Source of the DNA: Pseudonocardiales bacterium
Lineage (GTDB): Bacteria > Actinomycetota > Actinomycetes > Mycobacteriales > Pseudonocardiaceae
Assembly (NCBI GenBank): GCA_019247305.1
Contig: JAFAPC010000094.1
Location: 1 to 64,000 of the forward strand
Length of the DNA: 64,000 nt
Direction of reading: 5' to 3'
Shown here piece after piece: positions 39,546-49,410 of the stretch. Within the stretch, counting starts at the first letter, position 1; each line of letters opens with the position of its first letter. The notes beneath the pieces are model-generated. The model saw nothing but the letters and a program-made list of their open reading frames with translations, did no database searches and was not told the origin of the DNA. A program made the position numbers and the translations under genes.

Positions 39546-40109
39546 ATCGAGACCCGTTGTTGACCCCGACGGCGATGTGGAGGCACGCGCGGCGCGTCGT
39601 GCATACGGTAATACGGTATGATCTCGCTCCGCTCACCTTCATGGCCAATGAGCTGTTGACGCTGGCTCCTCCTGATGCTGGTGGAGCGCCGGGGGTTCAC
39701 AGCGGAGTCAACCTCGCTCGGGGATGCCGAAGCGGCGGCGCAGGCTGCCCAGTTCCCACACTGGGCGGCGGGCTCGCTGGTCCAGAGTGCTCAGCCGATC
39801 CCGGGCGATGGGATCGTTGCGGATCCCGGTCGGCGCGAGGCGGTCGGCGGTTTCCGGGCGGCGATCTTCTCGGCTTCATCCAGGTGTACTCGCGTGTTAC
39901 CGCGCGAGACCCCGGATCGGTGACCCGCGTGGGGAGGTTCCTTGGCTAGTGTGAACGGTCGTCGACCGGAGGCCAGAAGCGAGCGAAGCTGATCGTGACA
40001 CCACCGTCGACGCCTCGTTCGCTGGCGGCGGGCGGATGGCGCGGCTACGTCGATGGCACCTCGGCGCCACGGAACTGTCGGTCTGAGGAGCTACCGTCGC
40101 GCTGTGCCC

Positions 40110-40307
40110 ATGAAGGTCAGCGAGATTGTCCGCTTCCGGGAGCAGGATGGCTGGATACTCAAGCGGGTCAGTGGCTCGCATCGCCATTTCACCCATCCCG
40201 CCAAACCAGGTCTCGTGACTGTTGCCGGCAAGCCGAGCGCGACGTTGAAGCCAAAGACCGAAGCGAGCATCCTGAGACAGGCAGGTCTGAGAAGGGAGCG
40301 GCCTTGA
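40110..40307 (+). CDS. hicA: HicA-like mRNA interferase
   Basis: MKVSEIVRFREQDGWILKRVSGSHRHFTHPAKPGLVTVAGKPSATLKPKTEASILRQAGL. Confidence 0.85.
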   Translation: MKVSEIVRFREQDGWILKRVSGSHRHFTHPAKPGLVTVAGKPSATLKPKTEASILRQAGLRRERP

Positions 40308-40531
40308 GAGGATACGTGGTCGTGTTCGAGGGAGACGACGAGGTGGGGTACTCCGCGTACTCGCCAGATCTGCCGGGTGTCGTGGTGGCGGCTGACACGC
40401 GTGCTGAGACCGAGCAGCTCATGCGGCAAGCAATGGCTGAGCACCTCAGCATGCTTCGTGAGACCGGGCAACCAGTACCGGAGCCTGCCGACGCCGCCGA
40501 CGTCACCATCCTCGATCCGGCGGCTGCCTAG
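40304..40531 (+). CDS. hicB: HicB-like antitoxin
   Basis: RGYVVVFEGDDEVGYSAYSPDLPGVVVAADTRAETEQLMRQAMAEHL; TTG start overlaps hicA stop (TTGA). Confidence 0.8.
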   Translation: MRGYVVVFEGDDEVGYSAYSPDLPGVVVAADTRAETEQLMRQAMAEHLSMLRETGQPVPEPADAADVTILDPAAA

Positions 40532-40636
40532 CGACCGACGGAGAATACCGAGTCGGTGACGGGAGTGTCTCGCTTCCCACGATGATGACGAGCCCGCGAG
40601 TGAACCGCCGCGTTCACGACCTGGATGGGTGGGTTG

Positions 40637-43600
40637 CTACGGGGCGGGCTGGCCTTGGTGGACGAGTTCGGCAACGACCAGATCGGGCTCGGTGTAGCAG
40701 CGCCATGCCGGTATTCGATGTACGGTCACTGTGTCGGGCGCTACGTCGATCGACGCCAGAACCTTGCGGAGTCCTCGCCCATCGGCGTCACCGTTGGGGT
40801 CATCCACCACGAGCGCCACCGTGCCCGCTGGACTGGCCGTCATGATGTCGTACCGGCGGCTCGCCATCATGACGTCGCGATTGACGGGCAGGCCACTGTG
40901 GCGCAACGCATCGTGGAGCCAGTCTGCCGCCGAAAGGGACGCGGTTGTGCTGGTCTGTCCGTTGGTGGATCCGTTGGTGGCTCCGCGCGTCAGCTCCGTC
41001 AGCAGGCCTTGCTGGCTCGCCCACCACTCATGGTCACCCACCACGACGAGCTGTGACCGGGCCCGGGTGATGGCAACATTCCAGAGATTGGTCTGGTGGA
41101 CCAGCCAGTTCCGGGTGCGGTCCCGCACGCCGTGCGCGCCGACCGGAGAGATCACCATGATGTCCCGCTCGCCGCCTTGGAAGCGGTGGATGGTCCCGCA
41201 CCCGACCTCGGATTCCGGAAATCCGGCCTTCTTGAGAGCTGCGGCGAGCTGGCGCTGGTGGGTGGCCAGCGGCGTCACCACCCCGATCGATGCACTCGGG
41301 TAGGCCGCTCGCAGGCGCTGCACTTCCGCGACCACCGCATCGAGCTCTGGTTCGTTGGCGCCGGAGCCGCTGGCATTATGCCGGAATGCGCCCTCGACGT
41401 GCTGCCATCGCACCGCCGGCTCGGCCGGTGCGGTGAGCCGGGCCGGGTCGGTCAGGACGGTGAGGCGCCCCTGGTACACGTGTCGGTTCGGCGCAGCGAC
41501 GATGTCGGGGTGACACCGGTAGTGTTCGTCGAGCAGGTGGGTTCGGCCGGCGACGGCGGCGAATGCGTCGTAGCCGGAGTACCGGGTGTAGGCTAACCGT
41601 CGCGACTCGAGCCACTCGCGGTTCAGTCCCGCCTCGGCTTGGTGCCTCAGCTCCTCCTTCGCTGGCAAGGTAATCACCGGGGCAAGTTGTCGGGGGTCCC
41701 CGATGATCAGGGCTCGCTTGGCGCGGTAGAGCATCGGCAGGATGGCCGGGATGCTGCACTGTGCCGCCTCGTCGATGACGACGAGGTCGAACAGCGCCGG
41801 TTGCGGTGGCAGCACGCGCGCGGACATCGTCGTGGTCGCCCAGGCGGGCAGCGGATGGAGCAGCTCCCTGAACCGCGACCACGGTTTCGGCTTCTCCTTC
41901 GACATCTCGTCGCTGCGGAACCGCAGTACGTCGGCGCCATCACGGATCCGGCGGGCAAGCTGGGCCCGCAAGAGCCTTCGGCTGTGCTCCGGGCGCTCCA
42001 CGGTGACCAGTTCAACCAGTCGTGACCAGGTGGTGGTGTCGCCCGGTAGTTCGGCGAGCCGGCGCCGGCCGGTACGCCAGCGCAGCTCGACGGTGACTCG
42101 GTGGGCGAACGCCTCCATCGCCGCGCGGTCAGTCAGACGGAACGCGCGCAGCCGCCAGCGCCACCACCAGCCGAACACGCCACCACGCGCCGCCCGGTCC
42201 GCCCAGTCCACGAGAGTAACGAGCTTCGTCTCGTCTGTCGGCACGGTGAGTTCATCACGGTCACCGGCCTGCTGCTCGGTGGCGAGTTCGGCAAGATCCC
42301 GCTCCAGGAGACGTCGCTCGTCGAGCTCGGTGCGCAGCGCCGCGATCTCCTGGTGGATGAGGCGCAGCTCTGCCTCAGTGGTCCGCTCGTTGCCGGACCG
42401 GCCGTTGGCGTGAGCGGTGAGCAGCTCGGCGAGCAGCGTCGGCTCCTGGCCTTGATACTCTCGATTGCCGGTCCGCATCACAAAGCCGGGGCTGACCATC
42501 TCGGTGCTGCGCTTGATCACCTCATTCACGGCCGGGTTGTTGGTGGAGCCGACCAGGACGCTGTGTCCCGCTGCGGTGGCGGTGGCGACCAGAGCAGTGA
42601 CGAGCTGACTTTTCCCGGTGCCGGGTGGCCCTTGCGCGACGGTGAGCCGATGGGACATCGCGGCCTGGATGATCTGCTCCTGAGTCTCGTTGAGCCGGTC
42701 CGGCGCCACGATGGTCACCGGCGCGGCAGGCGCCTGATCGGCCGCAGTCTCTCCGGTCAGCGTGCCGAGAGCGGTCGTGGCGATCTTCGCGGGATCGACC
42801 GCGATCGAGTCGCGCAGGTCCTCGATCAACCGCCGCTGTGCCGTGTCCTTGGGGTCGACGCGATAGAGCACTGCGGTGTTCTGCACCCGGTTGAGGGGCC
42901 CGGCGCTCACTGTCCCCGTGAGGGTGGCCGGATTAAGGGGAACTGCGGCCGCGACGCCGAGCACCTCCATCAAGCGCCGGACCGTCTCCCCGAGCGCAGC
43001 GACCTCGCCCGGGACGAAGGTTTCTTCGACCCGCTGGACCAGGTCGTCAATCTCCACGTCGCTCAGCTGGAGATGCCGGGCGAGCGCCCGGTTGGGTTGG
43101 GGCGGCAGCGTGGCGAGCAGCCCGCCATCCGAGGTGAGCGTCACGTCGCAAACGAGCAGCGGCGCGAACCGGGGCCCTGAGTTCCTCCGCTCGCCGGGCA
43201 GGACGAGCACCGGGTACCCGTACCGCAGCTGGTGACCGTCAGCCGCACATCGCTGACCGAAGGCGGCGACTTCCGGGGCTCCACCCCGGTCCATCGCCGT
43301 GCGGACAAACACCCGCTCTGGACCCTCCGGCATCGGCTGATACGTCTGCCGCGCGTTGATGTCGATGAAGGATCCCAACACCGCCTCTCGCTCCATACCG
43401 GAGACGTAGTAGCGCAGCAGCCGCCGCCATTGGTCCGCATCGAACTCTTGGTCGGCGTCGGTGCCTGGGCGCCGCAGCGTGGTGTGAGGCCCGGTCTCGC
43501 ATGCCGGCTCGACCGTCACCAGCTTGATGGGCTCGGTGACCCCTTCGCTCGATTCGACTGGCCGCCGGTGCGGATCGCGAGCTAGCTGTCCGTGCGCGTA

Positions 43601-44236
43601 CCGCGCCAGGTCATTCGTGGTGATCCACACTTCGCCGTTCGGGGTCGCTGCCGCACCCCGCAGTCCGGTGAGCATCATCTCGGTGAAGACCGAGGGGCGA
43701 TCGTCCCCCTGGGTCTTAGCTGCTCTCGCGTGCGTACTGGAGGTGAGGATGAACGTGCCATGCTGGCGCACCCCCCGGCGCGGCTCCTGCCGGAGGCCAC
43801 CGCGGAACCGGTTGCGCGCCCCAAATGCACCAGAAAAGCAGCAGTCCAGCAACACCACCTTCTGGCTGGCGCGGGTGATGTTCAGCAGGTGCCGCAGCAC
43901 GCCGTCGGTGTCCAGCGCGGTGGTGTGCAGGTGCTCGCACCGGGTGTCGGTCGCGGCGAGAAACACCGATTCACGGTCCAGCTCGCTCATCAACCCGTGC
44001 CCCGAGTAGTACACCAGAGCGAGATCACCCACTCGGCGAGCGCCGAAGAAGTCTTCGAGAACCGCGGTCAGCCGCTCCCGGTCGAGATCGGCATGCGCAT
44101 CAACGCTGTCGAAAGCGCCGACGGCATCGAGCAGCGCTTTGAGCTGGTCGACATCCTGACGTACCCCAGGCAGCGCCGCCAGTGTCCGGTCAGCGTGGAA
44201 CGTGGCGGTGCCCAGCAGCAGGGCATGGCGGCCCAT
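40637..44236 (-). CDS. Caspase-like peptidase / superfamily 1 (Dna2/Upf1-type) helicase / C-terminal nuclease-like fusion
   Basis: Caspase VYYSGHG and VVLLDCCFSGAFG; helicase TVAQGPPGTGKSQLVTAL, LFDLVVIDEAAQCSIPAILPML, IHRFQGGERDIMVIS, NVAITRARSQLVVVGD; C terminus LHDALRHSGLPVNRDVMMASRRYDIMTAS resembles Vsr/PD-(D/E)XK fold. Confidence 0.8.
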   Translation of the reverse strand: MGRHALLLGTATFHADRTLAALPGVRQDVDQLKALLDAVGAFDSVDAHADLDRERLTAVLEDFFGARRVGDLALVYYSGHGLMSELDRESVFLAATDTRCEHLHTTALDTDGVLRHLLNITRASQKVVLLDCCFSGAFGARNRFRGGLRQEPRRGVRQHGTFILTSSTHARAAKTQGDDRPSVFTEMMLTGLRGAAATPNGEVWITTNDLARYAHGQLARDPHRRPVESSEGVTEPIKLVTVEPACETGPHTTLRRPGTDADQEFDADQWRRLLRYYVSGMEREAVLGSFIDINARQTYQPMPEGPERVFVRTAMDRGGAPEVAAFGQRCAADGHQLRYGYPVLVLPGERRNSGPRFAPLLVCDVTLTSDGGLLATLPPQPNRALARHLQLSDVEIDDLVQRVEETFVPGEVAALGETVRRLMEVLGVAAAVPLNPATLTGTVSAGPLNRVQNTAVLYRVDPKDTAQRRLIEDLRDSIAVDPAKIATTALGTLTGETAADQAPAAPVTIVAPDRLNETQEQIIQAAMSHRLTVAQGPPGTGKSQLVTALVATATAAGHSVLVGSTNNPAVNEVIKRSTEMVSPGFVMRTGNREYQGQEPTLLAELLTAHANGRSGNERTTEAELRLIHQEIAALRTELDERRLLERDLAELATEQQAGDRDELTVPTDETKLVTLVDWADRAARGGVFGWWWRWRLRAFRLTDRAAMEAFAHRVTVELRWRTGRRRLAELPGDTTTWSRLVELVTVERPEHSRRLLRAQLARRIRDGADVLRFRSDEMSKEKPKPWSRFRELLHPLPAWATTTMSARVLPPQPALFDLVVIDEAAQCSIPAILPMLYRAKRALIIGDPRQLAPVITLPAKEELRHQAEAGLNREWLESRRLAYTRYSGYDAFAAVAGRTHLLDEHYRCHPDIVAAPNRHVYQGRLTVLTDPARLTAPAEPAVRWQHVEGAFRHNASGSGANEPELDAVVAEVQRLRAAYPSASIGVVTPLATHQRQLAAALKKAGFPESEVGCGTIHRFQGGERDIMVISPVGAHGVRDRTRNWLVHQTNLWNVAITRARSQLVVVGDHEWWASQQGLLTELTRGATNGSTNGQTSTTASLSAADWLHDALRHSGLPVNRDVMMASRRYDIMTASPAGTVALVVDDPNGDADGRGLRKVLASIDVAPDTVTVHRIPAWRCYTEPDLVVAELVHQGQPAP

Positions 44237-44601
44237 CAGGACCGCTCCCGTTCGATGACGCTCTGCATGACCTCGATGATCGTCTCCGCCTCACCTCGGG
44301 TGGGACGGTCGATGGTGAGCTCGATGTCACCGACCTTGAGGTGTACCCGGCGCCCAGCATTGCGGTTGGTGAACGCCACGGCACCGTCGATGAGCACGCG
44401 CAGATCTGCGATTAATACGCTGAGCGTGGCGAGGGCGACGTCGGTCACACCCTTGTCACCCGGCGTGGCGGGCACAGGCACATAGTCCACCTCGCCTGCC
44501 GCACGGAGCTCGTCGGCGAGCTCCGTCCTCAGCCGCTCCAGGACGAAGTCGTCATCCTCAGCGGTGGTCGTGAACCCCACCAGCACCCGTATCTGCGCCA
44601 A
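44236..44601 (-). CDS. EACC1-like effector-associated constant component
   Basis: VLIADLRVLIDGAVAFTNRNAGRRVHLKVGDIELTIDRPTRGEAETIIEVMQSVIE; TGATG coupling to the caspase-helicase ORF. Confidence 0.65.
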   Translation of the reverse strand: MAQIRVLVGFTTTAEDDDFVLERLRTELADELRAAGEVDYVPVPATPGDKGVTDVALATLSVLIADLRVLIDGAVAFTNRNAGRRVHLKVGDIELTIDRPTRGEAETIIEVMQSVIERERS

Positions 44602-44718
44602 CGTAGCCTCCCCGGGAGATCAGTCCGGTCAGCCTACGACAAGTGATCGTTCACCGAAGTCCGGCCAGTCAGGTCCGTGACAGCGCATGGAGGAACCCGC
44701 CGGCTGATATTCACACAC

Positions 44719-46167
44719 TCACCTGCTGCCGAGTCCCAGCGCCGCCAGGTGTTCATCCAACGCCTGGACAGCCGGGGTGTGCTCCCATGGCTGTAGCTGG
44801 GCACGGGCGGCCCGTACTTTTTTAGTCCGTCGTGCCGACGGGGCTTGAGTCGCGAGTAGCGCGCCGTCGCCAATAACTCTGACGGCCTCTTCGATCTCGC
44901 CGGATTGGAGGTGTGCAGTGCCCAAGCGAAGCGTACAGACAGCCAAACTGCCCACGAAAGAATTGTCGAACAGTTGCAGTCCCGTGTTGGCCTTGGCGGC
45001 GGCTTCCTGCGGCTTGCCCAGTTGCAGCAGGCACTCGCTCTGATGGCTGGCGAGTAATCCCTCATGGTACCAGTAGGCTGGCGATTCGGGAGACACCTGG
45101 CCGGCTGATGCTGCCAGCCCAGCCTGTGCCCGGTCGAACTCCGCCATGCACTCCTTGTACTGAGCGTCAACCGCGTAAGCGATACCAGCGCGATCAGCGA
45201 CGCAGACCTGGAGCAGCACATCATCGGTCCTGCCCGCCAGGCTCTGGGCTGCTGCGGCGAAGTCGAGACCGGCGGGTGCCTTACCGTGGCAGGAAGCAAA
45301 GTAACTCATACTGCACAGCGCGTAGATAGCAAGCTCGGTGTTGCGGGCCTTGTGCGCTGCCGCCCGGGCCTGGTCGCAATAATGCATGGCATTGTCGACG
45401 TCGTCGAGATTGAAAAAGTGGAATCCGGCAGAGGTCGACATATCGCTGTAGACCGACAAGAGGCGGGGACGAAGCGGCGCCGGGCAGCCTGTCAGCAGGG
45501 AATTGACCAGCTGGCGTTGGGCAAGCACGGTGTGCAGCACTGCCTGCGGCCCGAGGGTGTCCTCTTGTCGTTTGCAGTGCTGGAGTATGGACTCAATATG
45601 GTTGATGACCTGGGCGTCCACCCGGCCTGGTGCGGCAAGAGCCTGCGTCAGGCGCTCCTGCTCCTCGGGATCCAGGCTGCTCCCCGGAGAAGCAGCGACG
45701 GTGCTGGATGCCTGATCAGACAACTGAAATAGCCCCCGACGGTTCACCGCATCTGCCCATTCCTGGAGAAACTTCGTGAATTGCTCGTAGAGCTCATCTC
45801 CCGATCTGGCCGGTGCCGCGCTGCTCAGGAACGCGAGATACACCAGCGGTCCCATCACACCCTCCGCCAGCAGCGTCGCAGCAGCAGCCGTGGTCACGCT
45901 CGCCAGAGCGTCCTGCTCGGCCACCTCATCAGCGTTCTGGCTGAGGTCCGTGGTGGTCGTGGCGCGCAGCGCCTTCGCTGCAGCGTACGCCTCGGCCAGC
46001 TCGGCTTCCCGCCTTCGCTGCTCATAGTCCTGCTGGGCGGCGCGTACTCGCTCGTATTCGGCTAGCAGCGCACCGTCAGCCTTGAGTGGCGTCTCTGCGG
46101 CGATCAGACAAGCACCCGAATGGAGTTGTCGACGTGGAATTTGAGGGCGATCGGGCGGACTACCCAA
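44719..46167 (-). CDS. TPR-like helical repeat protein (regulator-type C-terminal architecture, no HTH seen)
   Basis: Repeats such as DNAMHYCDQARAAAHKARNTELAIYALCSMSYFAS, WYHEGLLASHQSECLLQLGKPQEAAAKANTGLQLF. Confidence 0.6.
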   Translation of the reverse strand: MGSPPDRPQIPRRQLHSGACLIAAETPLKADGALLAEYERVRAAQQDYEQRRREAELAEAYAAAKALRATTTTDLSQNADEVAEQDALASVTTAAAATLLAEGVMGPLVYLAFLSSAAPARSGDELYEQFTKFLQEWADAVNRRGLFQLSDQASSTVAASPGSSLDPEEQERLTQALAAPGRVDAQVINHIESILQHCKRQEDTLGPQAVLHTVLAQRQLVNSLLTGCPAPLRPRLLSVYSDMSTSAGFHFFNLDDVDNAMHYCDQARAAAHKARNTELAIYALCSMSYFASCHGKAPAGLDFAAAAQSLAGRTDDVLLQVCVADRAGIAYAVDAQYKECMAEFDRAQAGLAASAGQVSPESPAYWYHEGLLASHQSECLLQLGKPQEAAAKANTGLQLFDNSFVGSLAVCTLRLGTAHLQSGEIEEAVRVIGDGALLATQAPSARRTKKVRAARAQLQPWEHTPAVQALDEHLAALGLGSR

Positions 46168-46866
46168 GCGCGGGAAAACCCCGCAGGGTCTCCGTCGAAA
46201 GCACGGAGGACGTTACTGAGGACGTGGTCGTCCAGACAGATCGGGAACAGGTCTGGATGTCCTGGCCGCCGTTTACCTGGGAAGCGATCTTGGATCCGGT
46301 GCAAGTTGCTGACCTGATGCATGTGCTGGTGTTCGCTCGGGAGGAGGCGATGAGGGACGGTGGCAGTAGCCGGTAGGAGGCCCTCTCCGGGGGACGATTG
46401 TTCGGGCGATCACTTACAGGACTGTGCACCTGGAAGCAACGTCATGGGTAAAGGAAGGCTCAGCCGTTAGACCATCGACGCACCGAGGATGCCGGTCATG
46501 GCGGCCGAGCTGTGAGAGCAAGCAGCAACGAGAACTGGGAGTCACGGTCGTTTCAATGCCTGCCCCTGCGTTTCCAGGAGTTGAGGGGCACCCAGGCACG
46601 GGGGATCAGCACCGACTGAACACAGCGGTAACAATTGGCAAGTCCATCTTCCAGCGATATTCACAGAACTCCATCTCAAAGATCATGGAAGCGCTCGGAA
46701 ATCCTGGTGTCCATGAGATTTGGCGACTGTACCGTGCGAACCTCAAGAGCCCGACAGCCCCTGGACCTTGATCAGCAGCACCTAGCTTTGATCGTCACGG
46801 CGTGCCGCCTGGCACTTGTGTGCCTGAGCAACCAGACTATGTGCCGAAGCGCTAGGAGGCAGTGAC

Positions 46867-47682
46867 GTGGACGAAGAGCAGATGCAGGTACTCGTTACGG
46901 TGAAAGCTTACCCGCAACCCTCACGTACCTACGGCGAGACTGTCTGCGTAGCAGGAGTCAGGGTAGACACATCGGCGTCAAGCTGGATCAGACTCTACCC
47001 CGTCGCTTATCGAGATCTTTCATTCGTCGATCGATTCAAAAAGTACCAGATCCTGAAGCTCGGTGCGTTCCGCTCTCCTTCTGATCAACGGCCGGAAAGC
47101 TACAAACCTAACATTTCAAGCGTTATTCTTGGTGACTCGCTCGGCACCACGCACGGATGGCGGGAACGGTGGCAGCATCTCGACTCTCTCGCCGGGGCTA
47201 CGACGTCGTGCGAGTTGCTCGCACGACAGGGAACGCCAGCGGCTCCGTCTCTGGGCCTCATTAAACCCCGCGAAGTCATTAGACTCGACGTTGAACCCAA
47301 TGACGCATTTTCCGAAGACAAGCAGCGATTGGCTGAGTTGGCCGCCGCTGGTGATTTATTTACGGCCGAGCGAAGCGTGCTGGAACCGGCTCCATACCGG
47401 CTAAAGTATCACTACTTTTGTATGGAGCCTGGCTGTAATGGGCACACCCAAACGCTTATCAACTGGGAAGCCGGTGAAGCTGCCCGTAGCTGGAAGCAAA
47501 TGGGCTACGCTGAAAATGAGTTACCGGAACGCTTGAAGCAGAAATTCTTTGACCAGATGTGTGCCGTCGACCGTGATACGTACTTCTTCCTCGGCAACCA
47601 GCACCAGCATCCCAAGAGTTTCCTGGTGCTCGGTGTCTTCTGGCCTCCGGCGGGCAGCCGACCGGCGCCAACTCTCTTCTGA
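46867..47682 (+). CDS. Conserved-looking hypothetical protein
   Basis: 271-aa ORF VLVTVKAYPQPSRTYGETVCVAGVRVDTSASSWIRLYPVAYRDL; abuts a DUF488 gene tail-to-tail. Confidence 0.6.
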   Translation: MDEEQMQVLVTVKAYPQPSRTYGETVCVAGVRVDTSASSWIRLYPVAYRDLSFVDRFKKYQILKLGAFRSPSDQRPESYKPNISSVILGDSLGTTHGWRERWQHLDSLAGATTSCELLARQGTPAAPSLGLIKPREVIRLDVEPNDAFSEDKQRLAELAAAGDLFTAERSVLEPAPYRLKYHYFCMEPGCNGHTQTLINWEAGEAARSWKQMGYAENELPERLKQKFFDQMCAVDRDTYFFLGNQHQHPKSFLVLGVFWPPAGSRPAPTLF

Positions 47683-48132
47683 CTAGAGATGTTCGACGGC
47701 TAAGGCAGGATCAATGCCTAGTAGCGCTTCACTCACGATAAAGCGATGGCACGTGGTGGCGTCTTGCTCAAAGCACAGGAGCGCGACCCGTTGTTTGTAT
47801 ACCACTGACCACAGCTTACCCAGCGCCTCCTGGGCATCGGGACGCTGCAACAAATCCCTGAACCGCGTCCGGCTCTGGGCAACGCCTTGTCGGAACGCAT
47901 CGCGGTTGTCGCGGGGGTTGCCGAGCGCTGGCATGTGCAGGTACCAGATGTTTGCTTGTTCCAACTGGTTTGCCAGGTGCCGCTTCGATAGGCCGGGCTT
48001 GCGACTGAGAGGCGTCAGCCGCACATCCACAAGGGCAGTGACGTGGGCCTGGGCCAGCTCCGAGAGTAGCTCGTTCGCCGTGCGTCCTTCGTACCCGATG
48101 GTCAGGATGCTGTAGGTCTCTAGTGTCTGCAT
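47683..48132 (-). CDS. DUF488 family protein
   Basis: SILTIGYEGRTANELLSELAQAHVTALVDVRLTPLSRKPGLSKRHLANQL ... ALLCFEQDATTCHRFIVSEAL. Confidence 0.8.
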   Translation of the reverse strand: MQTLETYSILTIGYEGRTANELLSELAQAHVTALVDVRLTPLSRKPGLSKRHLANQLEQANIWYLHMPALGNPRDNRDAFRQGVAQSRTRFRDLLQRPDAQEALGKLWSVVYKQRVALLCFEQDATTCHRFIVSEALLGIDPALAVEHL

Positions 48133-48503
48133 TGCTGCATCATGCCAGTAGAGCGTTGGCCTGGTCACGCACCGCGCCGGTGTGGTGACCTTTCGTGTAG
48201 TAGTTGGCCGCAGCGTCCTGAATCTTTTGCACCATACACGATCTCAGTGTGCACCAAGCATATCGTCGGCAGAGAACGACAGTGGCACAGCCCATGGCCA
48301 AAATACGGGCAGGGACAGTGAGGCAGACACCCTGCGCTGACTGGAAGAGGAGCTACGGGACGTGTAGACGCAGAGCGAAGGTGGCAACCCGGCTGGGCTG
48401 ACGGGGGCCTGGAACGACACCGGGGTGATCTCCTGGAAGAGATCATTCCTCAACTGACCGGCCACTCGATCCCTGGTCGGTGGGTGTTCGAGTAGGACCA
48501 CTT

Positions 48504-48579
48504 TGGTGCCGGCGGTGGGATTCGAACCCACACTGGCGGGTTCCTAGGACCCGGGCCTCTGCCGTTGGGCTACGCCGGC
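48504..48579 (-). tRNA. Class I tRNA with encoded CCA, isotype uncertain (loop CCUAGGA)
   Basis: GCCGGCG-TA-GCCCAACGGCAGAGGC-C-CGGGT-CCTAGGA-ACCCG-CCAGT-GTGGG-TTCGAAT-CCCAC-CGCCGGC-ACCA, all stems pair. Confidence 0.8.
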
Positions 48580-48619
48580 GTGCGGTGACGAACGTGCTGG
48601 GTGAGCACAGGGTACGGCC

Positions 48620-49093
48620 TCAGACTCCGAGGTCTTTGCGGAGTTTAGCGACGTGGCCGGTGGCGCGGACGTTGTACAGTGCCTGGTCGATCCGGCCCGC
48701 TGCGTTGATCACGAAGGTGGAGCGGATGACGCCGGTGACCGTCCGGCCGTACATCTGCTTCTCGCCGTAGGCACCGTAAGCGGTGAGCACGCCACGGTCG
48801 GTATCCGACAGCAGCGGGAAGGGCAGGCCGTGGGCGTCGCGGAACTTCGCCAGCTTCGCTGGCGGGTCCGGGGAGATGCCGAGGACCGCGAAGCCGGCCG
48901 CGTCCAGCTCGGCGAGGTTGTCCCGGAAATCGCAAGCCTGCGTGGTGCAGCCGGGAGTGCCAGCGGCCGGGTAGCAGTAGAGCACCACGGATCGGCCGCG
49001 GTAGTCCGACAGCGAGACGGGGTGGCCATCGGCGTCGGGCAGAGTGAACTCCGGGGCGGTATCGCCAGGGGACAGCAGGGTGTGCTCGCTCAT
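48620..49093 (-). CDS. bcp: Thioredoxin-dependent peroxiredoxin (BCP/AhpC-TSA)
   Basis: GDTAPEFTLPDADGHPVSLSDYRGRSVVLYCYPAAGTPGCTTQACDFRD. Confidence 0.9.
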   Translation of the reverse strand: MSEHTLLSPGDTAPEFTLPDADGHPVSLSDYRGRSVVLYCYPAAGTPGCTTQACDFRDNLAELDAAGFAVLGISPDPPAKLAKFRDAHGLPFPLLSDTDRGVLTAYGAYGEKQMYGRTVTGVIRSTFVINAAGRIDQALYNVRATGHVAKLRKDLGV

Positions 49094-49188
49094 GACCTCA
49101 AACGCTACCGCTGCCCAGGGGTAGCGTCGCAGCCCGGTCGCACCGTGCCCTACGGTATGCCGCACGCCGACCCGCCCGAGGAGGACTC

Positions 49189-49410
49189 ATGGCCCGCGAC
49201 GCCGACACCATCGAACGCGACATCGAGCAGGCCCGTGATGAGCTGGCCGCCACCCTGCAAGAGATCGGCAACCGGGCTGATCCGCAACGCGTGGTCGCGG
49301 CCGGCAAGGAACAGGTGGAAGCCACCCTGGCCAAGCCGGTGGTGCGCTACTCGCTGATGGGCCTCGGCGCGCTCATCGTATTGGCGCTGCTGCGTCAGCT
49401 CTTCCGCTGA
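49189..49410 (+). CDS. DUF3618 membrane protein
   Basis: DADTIERDIEQARDELAATLQEIGNRADPQRVVAAGKEQVEATLAKPVVRYSLMGLGALIVLALL. Confidence 0.85.
   Translation: MARDADTIERDIEQARDELAATLQEIGNRADPQRVVAAGKEQVEATLAKPVVRYSLMGLGALIVLALLRQLFR

Noticed and set aside
39595-39640. catacggtaatacggtatg direct/inverted motif as a regulatory operator
   Set aside because: Only a single short occurrence; no supported gene start directly downstream.
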